This document shows, piece by piece, positions 47,787-57,574 of a stretch of DNA of 64,000 bases. This DNA is from Acidobacteriota bacterium (GTDB lineage: Bacteria > Acidobacteriota > Blastocatellia > Pyrinomonadales > Pyrinomonadaceae): positions 78,052-142,051 of the forward strand of contig JAEWFC010000024.1 of the NCBI GenBank assembly GCA_023389035.1, given 5' to 3'. A program made the translations under genes and the position numbers. Numbering within the stretch: position 1 is the stretch's first letter; each line of letters starts with the position of its first letter. The notes beneath the pieces are model-generated. The model was not told the origin of the DNA. It saw only the letters and a list, made by a program, of their open reading frames with translations, and made no database searches.

Positions 47787-48764
47787 CTACGGCCCGACCC
47801 TATAGAAAATTGTACCGACGCCCTGCGTCAGCGAACGTCCGATAGCGTTCATTATACTCTTTGCCTTATCTTCACTGACTGCAACGATATCATTCGGTTC
47901 CAGATAAGGATCGTCGATCTTTCTCTTTTCGATATCGCCCAAACTATAAACGAACTCTTCCCTTTCAGTGCTTCCCTGCTTTTGCCGAAAGACACGGACC
48001 GAATCTTTTTTGGTCGCAGGCCTTAGGCCTTCGGCGGATGCGATCGCTTGCGTCAGGGTCAGAGGTTCGTTCATCGTGACCTGTCCCTGCTTGTTGACGT
48101 TCCCGTAAACAAAGATGACGTCTGACTCAAGCACCGAGACGATATCACCGGGCTTCATAACCATGTCAACCTTATTTTCAAGCACCTCGCGAAGCTTTAA
48201 GTCGACGAGCGTCATCTCCGCGTCATCATCCGTGACGTTCCTGGTCGCATCGCAATTCGAGCGGCTTCCTGTCCGTGCCACGATCAAGCGCGATCCGGCT
48301 TCCTTTGACGGCCCGCCGGCAAACGCTAAAAGCTCGAGCAGCCGGAGACGGCGATTGATGTAGTAATTCGCCGGCTTTTCAACCGCGCCGATCACTGCGA
48401 ACGATTGCGACATCTGTTCGACCGCGGTCACGTTGACCTCAGGATTTCTAAGATAGCTCTCGCGATAGGCATCGGCGATGTGATCTGCCAACTCCCTTTC
48501 GGTCTTACAGACAGCAACGATCGGCTTGTCGTAGCGAAACAGACTGATGGTACCGTTGGGATTAACACGAAGACGCTGCGTTAACTGAGGCTGCCCGAAG
48601 ACTTGAACCTCGATCGTATCCTGGAAGCCGATCCGGTAACGCTCGTCGTTATTCGCGGTTTGTGGAACACTTGCTGACGTCGGAACGACCGGCACCTGAG
48701 CGGAGGCACCGGCAACCGAGACCAACGTTATTAACATCGCTGAACGCAGACTGCGTAATATCAT
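47787..48764 (-). CDS. Wza-like polysaccharide export protein
   Basis: A 325-residue exported protein: signal peptide ILRSLRSAMLITLVSVAGASA, a polysaccharide-export (Poly_export) domain with YRIGFQDTIEVQVFGQPQL and VNPNGTISLF, and SLBB domains (FAVIGAVEKPANYYINRR, then VFVYGNVNKQGQVTMNEPLT). It lacks a lipobox cysteine at the cleavage site, so it may not be lipidated as E. coli Wza is. It is the first gene of the minus-strand export/assembly operon, with a 217-base divergent control region before mutS. Confidence 0.9.
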   Translation of the reverse strand: MILRSLRSAMLITLVSVAGASAQVPVVPTSASVPQTANNDERYRIGFQDTIEVQVFGQPQLTQRLRVNPNGTISLFRYDKPIVAVCKTERELADHIADAYRESYLRNPEVNVTAVEQMSQSFAVIGAVEKPANYYINRRLRLLELLAFAGGPSKEAGSRLIVARTGSRSNCDATRNVTDDDAEMTLVDLKLREVLENKVDMVMKPGDIVSVLESDVIFVYGNVNKQGQVTMNEPLTLTQAIASAEGLRPATKKDSVRVFRQKQGSTEREEFVYSLGDIEKRKIDDPYLEPNDIVAVSEDKAKSIMNAIGRSLTQGVGTIFYRVGP

Positions 48765-48816
48765 TATTTAATACTCCAAAGGCTTTGAATAAAACGTAAG
48801 TTCAGCGGTTCAGATT

Positions 48817-48868
48817 GTCCACGGACCGTTAGCGTTGTTCGTAAAGTTCCGGCCACCGTGGCCGTTAG
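48817..48868. promoter_or_regulatory. two similar dyads upstream of the Wza-like gene (possible operators)
   Basis: GTCCACGGAC followed by CGTTAG at 48817-48832 and GGCCACCGTGGCC followed by GTTAG at 48851-48868. Both are short palindromes ending in the same CCGTTAG, 36 bases apart, in the space between the divergent wza-like and mutS genes. They may bind a regulator of the polysaccharide operon. No regulator gene is nearby. Confidence 0.35.
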
Positions 48869-48919
48869 TGATTCAAAAACGGTAGTTTAACAAAACCAAA
48901 AGCCTTTGGAAACCTCGAA

Positions 48920-48949
48920 TTGTAAATCCGCAGCGATTTTCGTTACACT
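48920..48949 (+). promoter_or_regulatory. candidate mutS promoter
   Basis: A -35-like TTGTAA and a -10-like TACACT with an 18-base spacer; the predicted start is about 25 bases before the mutS ATG. Moderate match only. Confidence 0.4.
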
Positions 48950-48981
48950 CTTTTCAACCTCAAAACGGCTCCTCTGACGTT

Positions 48982-51648
48982 ATGGACAACGCGACGCCGA
49001 TGCTTCGGCAGTACCTCGATATCAAGAAGAACTATCCCGGAACGATCCTCTTCTTTCGGCTTGGTGATTTCTACGAGATGTTCAATGAAGACGCGATCGT
49101 CGGCTCGCGAGAACTTCAGATCACCTTGACCGCGCGACAAAAGGATTCTGCCAACCCGATCCCGATGTGCGGAGTTCCCCATCACGCCGCCGCAGGTTAT
49201 ATCGCGAAATTGGTTCATAAGGGCTATCGCGTCGCGATCTGCGAACAGTCGGAACCGGCGGCAAAGGGTACGAAGCTAGTGAAACGCGATGTGGTCCGGG
49301 TCATTACGCCGGGAACATCTTTCGACGAACAGTTAGCAGAGCCCGGTGATTCGGTCTTTCTGGCCGCAATTTCGTTGACCGACGATGTTGTCGGGGCCGC
49401 GTTTCTCGAGCTTTCTACAGGCGAATTCTTTGCAGCTGAGGCCGGGGGAGCCGAAGCGTGGAATACGATCAAGGGCCACATCGAACGTTTTAGTCCAAAA
49501 GAGATCATTGTTCCTGCATCACTTCAACTTACTGTCTGTAAGTCATTGCAAATACAAGATGATAGTGAATCAGCTTCTCTTCCGGGTTTTGGCTCTCCGG
49601 ATAATCGAAGTTTAGCTTCACCGCTTATTACACCGGTTGAAGCAACGGATGAGCGCGGTGAATCCGCTAGCGATATTCTTTGTCAGCAGTTCGGCGTGAA
49701 GGAGTTGGCCGGTTATGGTATCGCGGATCGCGCATCGGCGATATCGGCTGCTGCAATGTGTCTATCCTATGCACGCTCAACACAGCGGACCGCCGCGGGC
49801 CACATATCGGAGATCAAGTTCCTAGCGAGCAATGAGTTCCTGATCCTCGACAGCGTGACCTTGAGCAATCTTGAGGTGGTAAGATCGCGAAGCGAGGGAC
49901 GCAACCGGACACTTTTATCGGTCATTGACGAAACCGTGACCGGAATGGGCAAGCGATTATTGAACGCATGGCTGATCCGCCCGTCGATCAAGCGAACCGA
50001 AATACAAACGCGCCAGGCGGCTGTCACCGAACTCACTGACAGCATACTTCGGCAGGAGCTGCGGCATTCCCTTCGCGGAGTGTCCGATCTTGAGAGACTG
50101 GTCGGCAAGCTCAATCTGGGTCATATGACCCCGCGTGATCTTCTCGCTCTGGCGCAATCGATAGGCCAAACACCCGCGATCGTCGATCGTCTGACCGGCT
50201 CAAGATCACTTTTACTTCAGGTACTTGCCGAGAACATATTTCAGCTTCCAGATACGTGCGACCTCGTCGCTAGAGCGATCGTGGAGGAACCGCCTGCAAA
50301 CCTGAGTGAAGGCGGATATATTCGGGCGGGATTTGATACCGAACTGGACGACCTCCGATCGATCTCTTCTTCCGTAAAGGCGTCGATCGCCGGATTTGAA
50401 GACCAGGAACGCGAGCGTTCCGGCATCCCGACGTTGAAGGTCCGGTTCAACAATGTCTTCGGCTATTATATTGAGGTATCGAAGGCTCAGCTTGCCCGAG
50501 TGCCCGAGAATTATGAGCGACGCCAGACCTTGGCAAACGCCGAGCGTTTTACGACGCCGCAGCTTAAGGAATGGGAAACCAAGGTCCTGGGTGCCGAGGA
50601 AAAGATGGCGGCCCTTGAAGCCCGACTCTACCAATCTGTACTGGATCAAGTTAAGGAGCAAACGCATTCGCTGCAGGCAACCGCTCGAGCATTGGCGACG
50701 CTCGACGCACTTGCATCGCTTGCTGAAACCGCGTCCAAGCGAAACTATATTGCCCCGGTTCTTCATGACGGCGACGAGATCGCAATAGTAAAGGGCCGCC
50801 ATCCCGTCGTGGAGACACATCTTCGAGAAGCTTTCGTTCCGAACGACATCTATTTAAACAATTCTACGGATCGCCTCGCGATCGTAACGGGCGCGAATAT
50901 GGGCGGAAAATCAACGATATTGCGTCAGATCGCGTTGATACAGATACTCGCCCAGATCGGATCGTATGTTCCGGCCGCTTCCGCAAGATTGCCGGTTGTT
51001 GACCGCATATGGACGCGGGTCGGTGCCTCGGATGACCTTGCATCGGGACGATCGACGTTCATGGTAGAAATGACCGAGACCGCCGCGATCTTGCATAATG
51101 CCACGCCGAAAAGTTTGGTGCTTCTGGACGAGATAGGCCGCGGAACCTCAACGTTCGATGGGCTTTCGATAGCGTGGGCTGTTGCCGAATATCTGCATAA
51201 TTCGCCGGACCATTCAGCAAAGACGGTTTTTGCCACCCATTATCACGAATTGACCGAACTTGCCGAGAACCTGCCGGGCGCAAAAAACTATCAGATCACA
51301 GCCACGGAACGCGATGGCGAGGTCGTGTTCCTGCACAAGCTTGAAAAGGGCAAAGCTTCGAAGTCTTACGGTATTTCGGTCGCCCGGCTTGCCGGACTTC
51401 CCCAGTCGGTCATCGAACGCGCTAGAGACGTGCTCGGGAAGCTCGAGCAGTATGAGCTCGCCGTTTTTTCGAACGAGAAACCGGCAGGGCTTGCGGTCGC
51501 GGCTGGCCGAGCGAATGCAGCACAGTTTTCGCTGTTCGCGATCTCTAATGAATCGGCGATCGACGAACTTCGCAAGATCGATCTTTCGACTCTCTCGCCC
51601 GACGAAAGTAAGGCATTGCTGGAAAACCTTAAACAGCGGATCGTGTGA
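48982..51648 (+). CDS. mutS: DNA mismatch repair protein MutS
   Basis: MutS recognises mismatches and starts repair. The 888-residue protein is of the MutS1 type: the mismatch-contact motif GDFYEMFNEDA (28-38, with Phe-x-Glu), connector and lever domains, the clamp segment GYYIEVSKAQ, and an ATPase with Walker A TGANMGGKSTILRQIA (about 635-650), SHP-type DDLASGRSTFMVEM, Walker B VLLDEIGRGTSTFDG and ATHYHEL. The C-terminal region includes a short MutL-interaction-like tail. It is followed 25 bases later by nagZ. Confidence 0.97.
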   Translation: MDNATPMLRQYLDIKKNYPGTILFFRLGDFYEMFNEDAIVGSRELQITLTARQKDSANPIPMCGVPHHAAAGYIAKLVHKGYRVAICEQSEPAAKGTKLVKRDVVRVITPGTSFDEQLAEPGDSVFLAAISLTDDVVGAAFLELSTGEFFAAEAGGAEAWNTIKGHIERFSPKEIIVPASLQLTVCKSLQIQDDSESASLPGFGSPDNRSLASPLITPVEATDERGESASDILCQQFGVKELAGYGIADRASAISAAAMCLSYARSTQRTAAGHISEIKFLASNEFLILDSVTLSNLEVVRSRSEGRNRTLLSVIDETVTGMGKRLLNAWLIRPSIKRTEIQTRQAAVTELTDSILRQELRHSLRGVSDLERLVGKLNLGHMTPRDLLALAQSIGQTPAIVDRLTGSRSLLLQVLAENIFQLPDTCDLVARAIVEEPPANLSEGGYIRAGFDTELDDLRSISSSVKASIAGFEDQERERSGIPTLKVRFNNVFGYYIEVSKAQLARVPENYERRQTLANAERFTTPQLKEWETKVLGAEEKMAALEARLYQSVLDQVKEQTHSLQATARALATLDALASLAETASKRNYIAPVLHDGDEIAIVKGRHPVVETHLREAFVPNDIYLNNSTDRLAIVTGANMGGKSTILRQIALIQILAQIGSYVPAASARLPVVDRIWTRVGASDDLASGRSTFMVEMTETAAILHNATPKSLVLLDEIGRGTSTFDGLSIAWAVAEYLHNSPDHSAKTVFATHYHELTELAENLPGAKNYQITATERDGEVVFLHKLEKGKASKSYGISVARLAGLPQSVIERARDVLGKLEQYELAVFSNEKPAGLAVAAGRANAAQFSLFAISNESAIDELRKIDLSTLSPDESKALLENLKQRIV

Positions 51649-51673
51649 TCGGATGATTCATCCGCTACTTTAA

Positions 51674-52816
51674 ATGTCACAAAAGGACACCTCAACAAAC
51701 ACATTAATGCCCGCGACCGAATCAATTGGATCGCTGAGTCTGGAAGAGAAAGTAGGCCGGCTATTTTTCATCGGCATCGGCGGAACCGCGGTCGACGCCG
51801 GGACCGCGTCACTTCTGGACGAAATAAAGCCGGGCGGCGTGTGTCTCTTTTCCCGGAACATAAAGGATGCTGCAGAAACACGCAGGCTGCTCGACGGGAT
51901 ACGGTCACACTTGTCGTTCGAACCGCTTTTAAGCATCGATCAGGAAGGCGGGCTGGTCGATAGATTGCGTCGTGTTGTAACGCCCATGCCCGCAGCGTCG
52001 GAATTCAAGACCGTACAAGACGTTCAACGGTCGGCACAGATAGCTGCAGAGACGTTGAGGATCCTGGGCTTCAATATGAACTTCGCTCCGGTCGTTGATG
52101 TGATCGATGGCGAGAGGTCGGAGGCGGATAATGGCCTGCGGTCGCGAGCTTTTGGTCACAGCGTCGAACAGGTTGTCGATCTTGCCGGAGCATTTCTCAA
52201 TATTCTGCAGCACGACGGCTGCCTCGGATGTATAAAGCATTTCCCCGGCCTCGGAGCGGCTCGTGTAGATTCTCATGAGGAGTTGCCGCTTGTTGATATC
52301 GCTGAGCAGGAATTCTTTGACAAAGACATTTCGCCTTACAAAGACCTCATGCGGCGCTCCGACGTTTACGCAGTGATGGTCGCACATGCTGCCTATCCGC
52401 AACTAGGTTTGCAGGAATCATCTCAAGATGGCAGACTTTTACCTGCATCGCTCAGCCGTGCGATGATCACAGGATTATTACGGAATGAATTTGGCTTCGA
52501 CGGGGTCGTGATAACCGACGATCTTGAAATGGGAGCGATCATTCGCAATTACGGCATCGGCGAGGGGTGCAAAATGGCAGTTTCAGCCGGAGCTGACATG
52601 CTCGCCATATGTGCCGGCGAGGGCAATATCCGCGAAGGCTTTCGAGCGGTCATCGATGCAGTTAACGCCGGCGAGATAACGGAAGAGCGGATCGATGAAT
52701 CCGTAAGACGCATCAGTAATTTACAGGCCCTTGCCGCAAAGCCTCTCCCTTTAGATATCGAACGGCTCTCCCGGATCTCTGACGAGATCGCTCAGTTGAA
52801 AGAATCGCTTAAATAG
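51674..52816 (+). CDS. nagZ: beta-N-acetylhexosaminidase NagZ (GH3)
   Basis: NagZ removes N-acetylglucosamine from muropeptides during cell-wall recycling. The 380-residue GH3 enzyme has LLSIDQEGGLVDRLR (85-99), the diagnostic KHFPGLGAARVDSHEELP (188-205) whose Asp-His dyad supplies the acid/base, and VVITDDLEMGAI (278-289) with the nucleophile Asp. No signal peptide, so it acts in the cytoplasm. It lies between mutS and the solute-binding lipoprotein, and may form an operon with the latter (20-base gap); peptide uptake would fit recycling. Confidence 0.92.
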   Translation: MSQKDTSTNTLMPATESIGSLSLEEKVGRLFFIGIGGTAVDAGTASLLDEIKPGGVCLFSRNIKDAAETRRLLDGIRSHLSFEPLLSIDQEGGLVDRLRRVVTPMPAASEFKTVQDVQRSAQIAAETLRILGFNMNFAPVVDVIDGERSEADNGLRSRAFGHSVEQVVDLAGAFLNILQHDGCLGCIKHFPGLGAARVDSHEELPLVDIAEQEFFDKDISPYKDLMRRSDVYAVMVAHAAYPQLGLQESSQDGRLLPASLSRAMITGLLRNEFGFDGVVITDDLEMGAIIRNYGIGEGCKMAVSAGADMLAICAGEGNIREGFRAVIDAVNAGEITEERIDESVRRISNLQALAAKPLPLDIERLSRISDEIAQLKESLK

Positions 52817-52836
52817 TTTTTGGAGGGATTATACTT

Positions 52837-54381
52837 TTGTATAGATCACTACTTGTAATTTCGCTCTTATCATTATTGATCGCCGGCGCCTGCCGCCGGT
52901 CAAATACAGAATTCGTTACCGTTGCTCTCTCGGACAAGATCACGGGCCTTGATACCCTTTCGGTGAGCGTCGCCGGTGCGTCGGCCGAACGTATACGAAA
53001 CTTGCTCTTTGATTCACTTGTAAAAAAGAATGAGGCTTTCGACTATGTCGGTGATATGGCTGAAACGATCGAAACGCTCGAGGGAGGGACAGTTATTAAA
53101 TTCACGTTACGTGAAGGCATTACCTTCCACAACGGGCAAACATTTACATCCGCGGATGTGAAATACACGTTCGACACCCTTTTTGACAGCAATGGATACA
53201 AATCGCGGGCCTTCTTTGATACTGTCAACAAGCGGCCGGAGGCGCATATTCTTTCGATTGAGACGCCAGATCCAAGAACAGTTCTATTTCGTATCGCCAA
53301 ACCGAGCTTGCGTACACAGTTGCTGTCAAATCTAGTCGCGATCCCTATAATCCCCCAGGGCACGGCTGCTCAGCAAAATGACTCGCCGATCGGCTCGGGA
53401 CCATTCAAGTTCACCGTCTACGATGCTTCGCAAAATACTGTTGACCTGGAACGTTTTCCGGAATATTGGAATGGGCCCGCGAACATCGAGAAGCTTCGCG
53501 TTAAGACTGTTACCGATGCCGGAGCTCTTCAGAGTGAGTTGACCACAGGTGGCGTGGACATTGCCCCGAATCCGAATAATTTGCCGCCTGACGTAATTAC
53601 CTCGTTGGAAACCCAAGGTAGCCTTGCCGTTCACAAGTCACCTGGCTCAAATGTCCAGTACCTCGGTTTCAATACAAATGTACCGCCACTTGATAACGCG
53701 AAAGTGCGGCAGGCATTTGGCTATGCGGTCGATAGAAATAGGATCATTTCGCAGTTACTGCTTGACCAGGCGTCCAGCGCAAATTCCGTCCTCCCTGAAG
53801 CCTCTTGGGCGTATGCTCCCGGAACGGTTTACACTTTTGATCCTGCGAAAGCGAGACAATTGCTTTCGGAAGCAAACTATAAGAACGAACCGATCGTTTT
53901 CAAGTATTCGTCCGGGAATACTGCTGTCAATCAATACGCTCAGGCGATAATGGCAAATCTTTCGGAAGTGGGGTTCAACATTCAGGTTGAGCCGTTGGAA
54001 CTTGCGACGTTGTTATCTCAAGTAGCACAGGGGCAATTCCAAATGACTACTGGGGTGTGGATCGGCGGAAATCAAGATCCGATATTCTTGCGAGATCTAT
54101 TCACTACGGGAAAGATCCCGGGAGAAGGTGTTAGCTGTTGCAACCGTTGGAGGTATTCAAACCCTGAGGTTGACCGTATGCTTGAGGAGGCCTACAACGA
54201 GCAGGATCGCGAAAAGGCGAAGTTGCTTTATCAGGGAGCTTGGGGGCAAGTCAGTAACGATCTGCCGTTGATGCCGCTATGGTATCCGGCGAACATGGTC
54301 GTCTCTAACGTTCGGATAAGTAATGTAAAGATCAGTCCGAGCGGCGATTGGAGCTTTATAAAAGATGTTAATGTAAATTAA
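52837..54381 (+). CDS. family 5 extracellular solute-binding lipoprotein (oligopeptide/dipeptide type)
   Basis: A 514-residue SBP_bac_5 protein. The start is TTG, justified by GGAGGG nine bases upstream and by the signal peptide YRSLLVISLLSLLIAGAC that follows; Cys19 would be lipidated. Domain motifs are LREGITFHNGQTFTSADVKYTFDTL, PIGSGPFKF, LGFNTNVPPLDNAKVRQAFGYAVDR and LPLWYPANMV near the end. It should deliver peptides (perhaps murein peptides, given nagZ next to it) to an ABC importer whose permease genes are not in the window. Confidence 0.92.
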   Translation: MYRSLLVISLLSLLIAGACRRSNTEFVTVALSDKITGLDTLSVSVAGASAERIRNLLFDSLVKKNEAFDYVGDMAETIETLEGGTVIKFTLREGITFHNGQTFTSADVKYTFDTLFDSNGYKSRAFFDTVNKRPEAHILSIETPDPRTVLFRIAKPSLRTQLLSNLVAIPIIPQGTAAQQNDSPIGSGPFKFTVYDASQNTVDLERFPEYWNGPANIEKLRVKTVTDAGALQSELTTGGVDIAPNPNNLPPDVITSLETQGSLAVHKSPGSNVQYLGFNTNVPPLDNAKVRQAFGYAVDRNRIISQLLLDQASSANSVLPEASWAYAPGTVYTFDPAKARQLLSEANYKNEPIVFKYSSGNTAVNQYAQAIMANLSEVGFNIQVEPLELATLLSQVAQGQFQMTTGVWIGGNQDPIFLRDLFTTGKIPGEGVSCCNRWRYSNPEVDRMLEEAYNEQDREKAKLLYQGAWGQVSNDLPLMPLWYPANMVVSNVRISNVKISPSGDWSFIKDVNVN

Positions 54382-54392
54382 ACGGCCGCGTC

Positions 54393-54420
54393 TTGACAAC
54401 GTCCCGCGGGACGGTAAAAT
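54393..54420 (+). promoter_or_regulatory. strong promoter for the tRNA genes
   Basis: Consensus -35 TTGACA and -10 TAAAAT with a 16-base spacer, ending 13 bases before tRNA-Gly. A palindrome GTCCCGCGGGAC lies in the spacer. Confidence 0.75.
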
Positions 54421-54433
54421 AGTGGTTTGCTAT

Positions 54434-54508
54434 GCGGGAGTAGCTCAGTGGTAGAGCGCGACCTTGCCAAGGTCGAAGTCGCGAGTTCGACCCTCGTCTC
54501 CCGCTCCA
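54434..54508 (+). tRNA. tRNA-Gly (anticodon GCC)
   Basis: Full cloverleaf: acceptor GCGGGAG/CTCCCGC, D-arm with AGCTCAGTGGTAGAGC, anticodon loop TTGCCAA with GCC in a CGACC/GGTCG stem, T-arm GTTCGACCC, discriminator T and an encoded CCA (54506-54508). Confidence 0.97.
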
Positions 54509-54588
54509 GTTCTAACGGCAAAGGCTGAACGATAAAGGATAGAATCTCACCTTTATCCTTTGGCCTTTCTCGTTTCAGCTAAAAAAAC

Positions 54589-54663
<75 letters not shown>

Positions 54664-54735
54664 ACAAGAAAGTAAACTTTAGGGCGACCAGTTTGGGTTG
54701 CCCTTTTTCGTTTGTTCGGGCCGCGAAAGTTGCGA

Positions 54736-55179
54736 CTATAAATTTCGAAAGATGCGTTCCCTTCTGCCGGGATCGCTTAGGACGCTGTGGACAAAATAAA
54801 AGAAATCAAAATCTTCGTATTGAACGGATGGTGTGGGATCAAGTTCAGGCGGGACCGGAAGTTCCGGAGGCTCATAAGCAAACCGTATTAGCGTCTCGGA
54901 CCCGCGAAGTAACGCAATAACGTGACGGCCCTTCTCTTTCCTAAAGATCGAAGATACGTCGGGTGTAATTGAAAACTCTCGATCCCCGATCCTTAGAGAT
55001 AAGTCCGCATTTATACGGAAGATCGAACACATCTCGCCCGCAACATTCGCAAAAAAGCCATCGATCCGATCTGCGGTGATACGATCAGGATCGGCCGCCC
55101 GAGAATATACTTTCATCTCTCGATCAGCCTCGTTCATCAACCCAAACGCGTCATATGTGTCGTGTGACTGAAGAAGCAT
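54736..55179 (-). CDS. hypothetical protein
   Basis: A 147-residue soluble protein without recognised domain. It begins MLLQSHDTYDAFGLMNEADRE, has a basic/hydrophobic middle (SLRIGDREFSITPDVSSIFRKEKGRHVIALLRG) and a proline-rich stretch ELPVPPELDPTPS before an aromatic end FDFFYFVHSVLSDPGRRERIF. Codon use looks like the neighbouring genes, and the frame is uninterrupted. It is isolated between tRNA-Cys and the ABC operon, at the boundary of the accessory region. Function unknown. Confidence 0.55.
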   Translation of the reverse strand: MLLQSHDTYDAFGLMNEADREMKVYSRAADPDRITADRIDGFFANVAGEMCSIFRINADLSLRIGDREFSITPDVSSIFRKEKGRHVIALLRGSETLIRFAYEPPELPVPPELDPTPSVQYEDFDFFYFVHSVLSDPGRRERIFRNL

Positions 55180-55312
55180 ATCGATTCTATATCGGGCGTG
55201 TCCTCGACGTACTAATAAGTTTATATCAGTTAGTTACCTACGTGCTGGCGGACGACAGCGTTGAACTATGCAATCATTTGATTGTTGCAATTAACTCTGA
55301 GAGAATCCGCTG

Positions 55313-56164
55313 ATGATCAAGGTTCAAGGGCTTTCTTACCGGTATCCGGGATCGGACCATATGGTTCTTGAAGGTCTGGAGTTTGAGATCGGCAGGGGCG
55401 AGATCTTTGGCTTTCTTGGCCCGTCGGGAGCAGGAAAGAGCACGACGCAAAAGGTCCTTTATAAAAATCTTCACGGCTTTACCGGCGAGGTCATTGTAGA
55501 TAATAAACCGCTTTCCGAATGGGGCAGCGAATACTACGAAAAGATCGGCGTCGGCTTTGAACTTCCTAATCATTATTTAAAGCTTACGGCCCGGGAGAAT
55601 CTGCAGCTTTTCGCGTCATTTTATCCTTCGGAAAGACTTCACAGCATTGAATCACTTCTCGACCAGTTCGGGCTTACTGCAGATAGCAATAAAAGGGTCG
55701 CGGATTTTTCCAAGGGGATGAAGATGCGGCTCAATTTTATCCGGGCGATCATGCATGACCCGGATATTTTGTTTCTGGATGAACCTACATCCGGGCTCGA
55801 TCCGATCAACGCCCAGAAAATAAAGCAATACATCAGAAAGCTGCGTGACGATGGCAAGGCCATATTTGTGACGACGCATGATATGACGACCGCGGACGAG
55901 ATCTGCGACCGCGTTTCATTTATCGCCGACGGCAGGATCCGCCTTACGGCCGAGCCTGCAAAATTAAAGCGCGAGCATGGCAAACGCAGTGTCCTTGTCG
56001 AACTGGAAAACGGAGAAAGTGCGGAATTCGAATTGGCAGGCTTGGCCTTGAATAAAGGTTTTCTCGATCTTATTTCGCAGGGAGAGATACTTCGAATAAA
56101 TTCCCAGGAAGCCACGCTCGAAGAGGTATTTATAAAGGTTACCGGGACGAGGCTATCGGATTGA
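55313..56164 (+). CDS. ABC transporter ATP-binding protein
   Basis: A 283-residue ABC-2-type ATPase: Walker A FLGPSGAGKSTTQKVL (38-53), a Q-loop region near VGFELPNHYLKLTARENL, signature DFSKGMKMRLNFIRAI (SKGMK replaces LSGGQ, common in exporters of this type), Walker B DILFLDEPTSGLDPINAQKI and H-loop VTTHDMTTADEICD. A C-terminal regulatory segment of about 70 residues follows. The two permeases that follow overlap or adjoin it, so the three genes encode one exporter, similar in layout to the three-gene fluoroquinolone-type exporters. Substrate unknown. Confidence 0.9.
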   Translation: MIKVQGLSYRYPGSDHMVLEGLEFEIGRGEIFGFLGPSGAGKSTTQKVLYKNLHGFTGEVIVDNKPLSEWGSEYYEKIGVGFELPNHYLKLTARENLQLFASFYPSERLHSIESLLDQFGLTADSNKRVADFSKGMKMRLNFIRAIMHDPDILFLDEPTSGLDPINAQKIKQYIRKLRDDGKAIFVTTHDMTTADEICDRVSFIADGRIRLTAEPAKLKREHGKRSVLVELENGESAEFELAGLALNKGFLDLISQGEILRINSQEATLEEVFIKVTGTRLSD

Positions 56165-56859
56165 CTCAGCTGATAAAACAGATAAAAGCTCAGTTTCTGA
56201 TCTTTCGGCGCAACAATCTCGTGACGATGATCGCCGGCATTACGGCGTTTTACGTTCTTATTATCTTTCTGATCAGGGACCGGGCCGATGTGGAAAAGTT
56301 GATCACGCTCTTGATCTATAACGATCCCGCGTTGATCGGCTTTATCTTTATCGGTATCTCGATCATCCTCGAAAAGGATCAGCAAGTACTTCCCGCTCTT
56401 TTCGTCACGCCGCTAAATCTTCACGTTTATTTAATAGCAAAGATCCTGACGCTCTCGACCATTGCTTACCTTGGCGCACTGGCAATGGTGATAACGGCGA
56501 TGGGCCTTTCGTTTAATTTCGTGCTTTTTACGATAGGCGCTTTTTCTACCTGTGTGCTGTTCTGTCTGGTGGGATTATTTGTTGTCAGCTATACGCAAGA
56601 GGTTCTTCATGTTCTGCTGCGGGCGATCCCTTTGCTGATATTTATGAGCCTGCCTCTTTTAAACTATTTCGAACTTACCGATCTCGCCTTCCTTCGAATC
56701 ATGCCGGTGCAGGCAGGCCTTGATCTTATGGTCAATTCCTATCGCGAACAGGCAGATCTCTCCGAAATAGTTTTCGCGTTTCTATCTGTCGCGTTCTGGA
56801 CGCCGGTGCTTTATCTTGCGGTCTTTCGTGTCTTTAATAAAAAGGTCGTCGAGATCTGA
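56161..56859 (+). CDS. ABC-2-type transporter permease, first subunit
   Basis: A 232-residue protein with six hydrophobic helices and an N-terminal cytoplasmic segment LIKQIKAQFLIFRRNNLVTMI, typical of ABC-2 permeases. It starts with TTG in a TTGA overlap with the ATPase stop codon, so translation is coupled. It contains IGISIILEKDQQVLPALFVTPLNLHVY, the conserved segment between helices 2 and 3 (E-x4-L in drug-export permeases). The second permease begins one base after its stop. Confidence 0.82.
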   Translation: MTQLIKQIKAQFLIFRRNNLVTMIAGITAFYVLIIFLIRDRADVEKLITLLIYNDPALIGFIFIGISIILEKDQQVLPALFVTPLNLHVYLIAKILTLSTIAYLGALAMVITAMGLSFNFVLFTIGAFSTCVLFCLVGLFVVSYTQEVLHVLLRAIPLLIFMSLPLLNYFELTDLAFLRIMPVQAGLDLMVNSYREQADLSEIVFAFLSVAFWTPVLYLAVFRVFNKKVVEI

Positions 56860-56860
56860 A

Positions 56861-57574
56861 ATGCTCAAAAAGTTAATAAAGGTCACGGCCAATGATTTCC
56901 GGCTTATCTTTCGCGACAATTCGCTAAAGATCTTTATCATCCTGCCTCTTCTGACGCTGGCAGTCGTCAGATATGCCGTTCCTTATGTCGTCGGCATCTT
57001 TGAACCTCTGCAGGCGTACATTCCCGTGATAATAATGCTCGCGACCACACAGGGCAGCACCGCGTTCGGATTTATTTATTCGATGGTGCTTGTGGATGAA
57101 AAAGACACGAGCGTCGCAAAGGTCTACGGAGTTCTTCCGATCTCAAAATTTGCATTCGTCGCGTTTCGCCTTATACCGCCCTTCGCTTTAGCTTCCGCAA
57201 CTACGTTTCTATTGCTTCTGGTCGAACCTTTCTACGGTTTCCCCATGCTGCATATCTTTTTTTATTCGATCCTGAGCGGCCTTTTTGCTCCGGTGATGGT
57301 GATTTTCGTCGCCCTGCTTGCAAACAACAAGATAGAGGCAATGACCTGGCAAAAGCTTTTCAATCTGCCGCTCGTCCTGCCCGTCCTTTCGCTCTTTATC
57401 GCTTTTCCGCTCTCTTTTCTTTTTGCTCTCTCGCCGACCTTCTGGGCCTACCGATCAATTGACGCCCTCATCAACGGCGGAAACTTCTGGCTCAACCTCT
57501 CAATAGGATATCTCCACACCACCGCCTTCCTAATCCCCATGATCAAACGCCTCACAAAAACTCATTTCCGTTAA
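56861..57574 (+). CDS. ABC-2-type transporter permease, second subunit
   Basis: A 237-residue permease with six helices, related in layout to the preceding subunit: MLKKLIKVTANDFRLIFRD start, then FIYSMVLVDEKDTSVAKVYGVLPIS between helices 2 and 3. The ATG at 56861 is preferred to an in-frame extension inside the previous gene. Its 3' end (from about 57367) is partly duplicated twice downstream, at 58989-59070 and 60080-60172, in decayed form. The last residues are IPMIKRLTKTHFR. Confidence 0.82.
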   Translation: MLKKLIKVTANDFRLIFRDNSLKIFIILPLLTLAVVRYAVPYVVGIFEPLQAYIPVIIMLATTQGSTAFGFIYSMVLVDEKDTSVAKVYGVLPISKFAFVAFRLIPPFALASATTFLLLLVEPFYGFPMLHIFFYSILSGLFAPVMVIFVALLANNKIEAMTWQKLFNLPLVLPVLSLFIAFPLSFLFALSPTFWAYRSIDALINGGNFWLNLSIGYLHTTAFLIPMIKRLTKTHFR

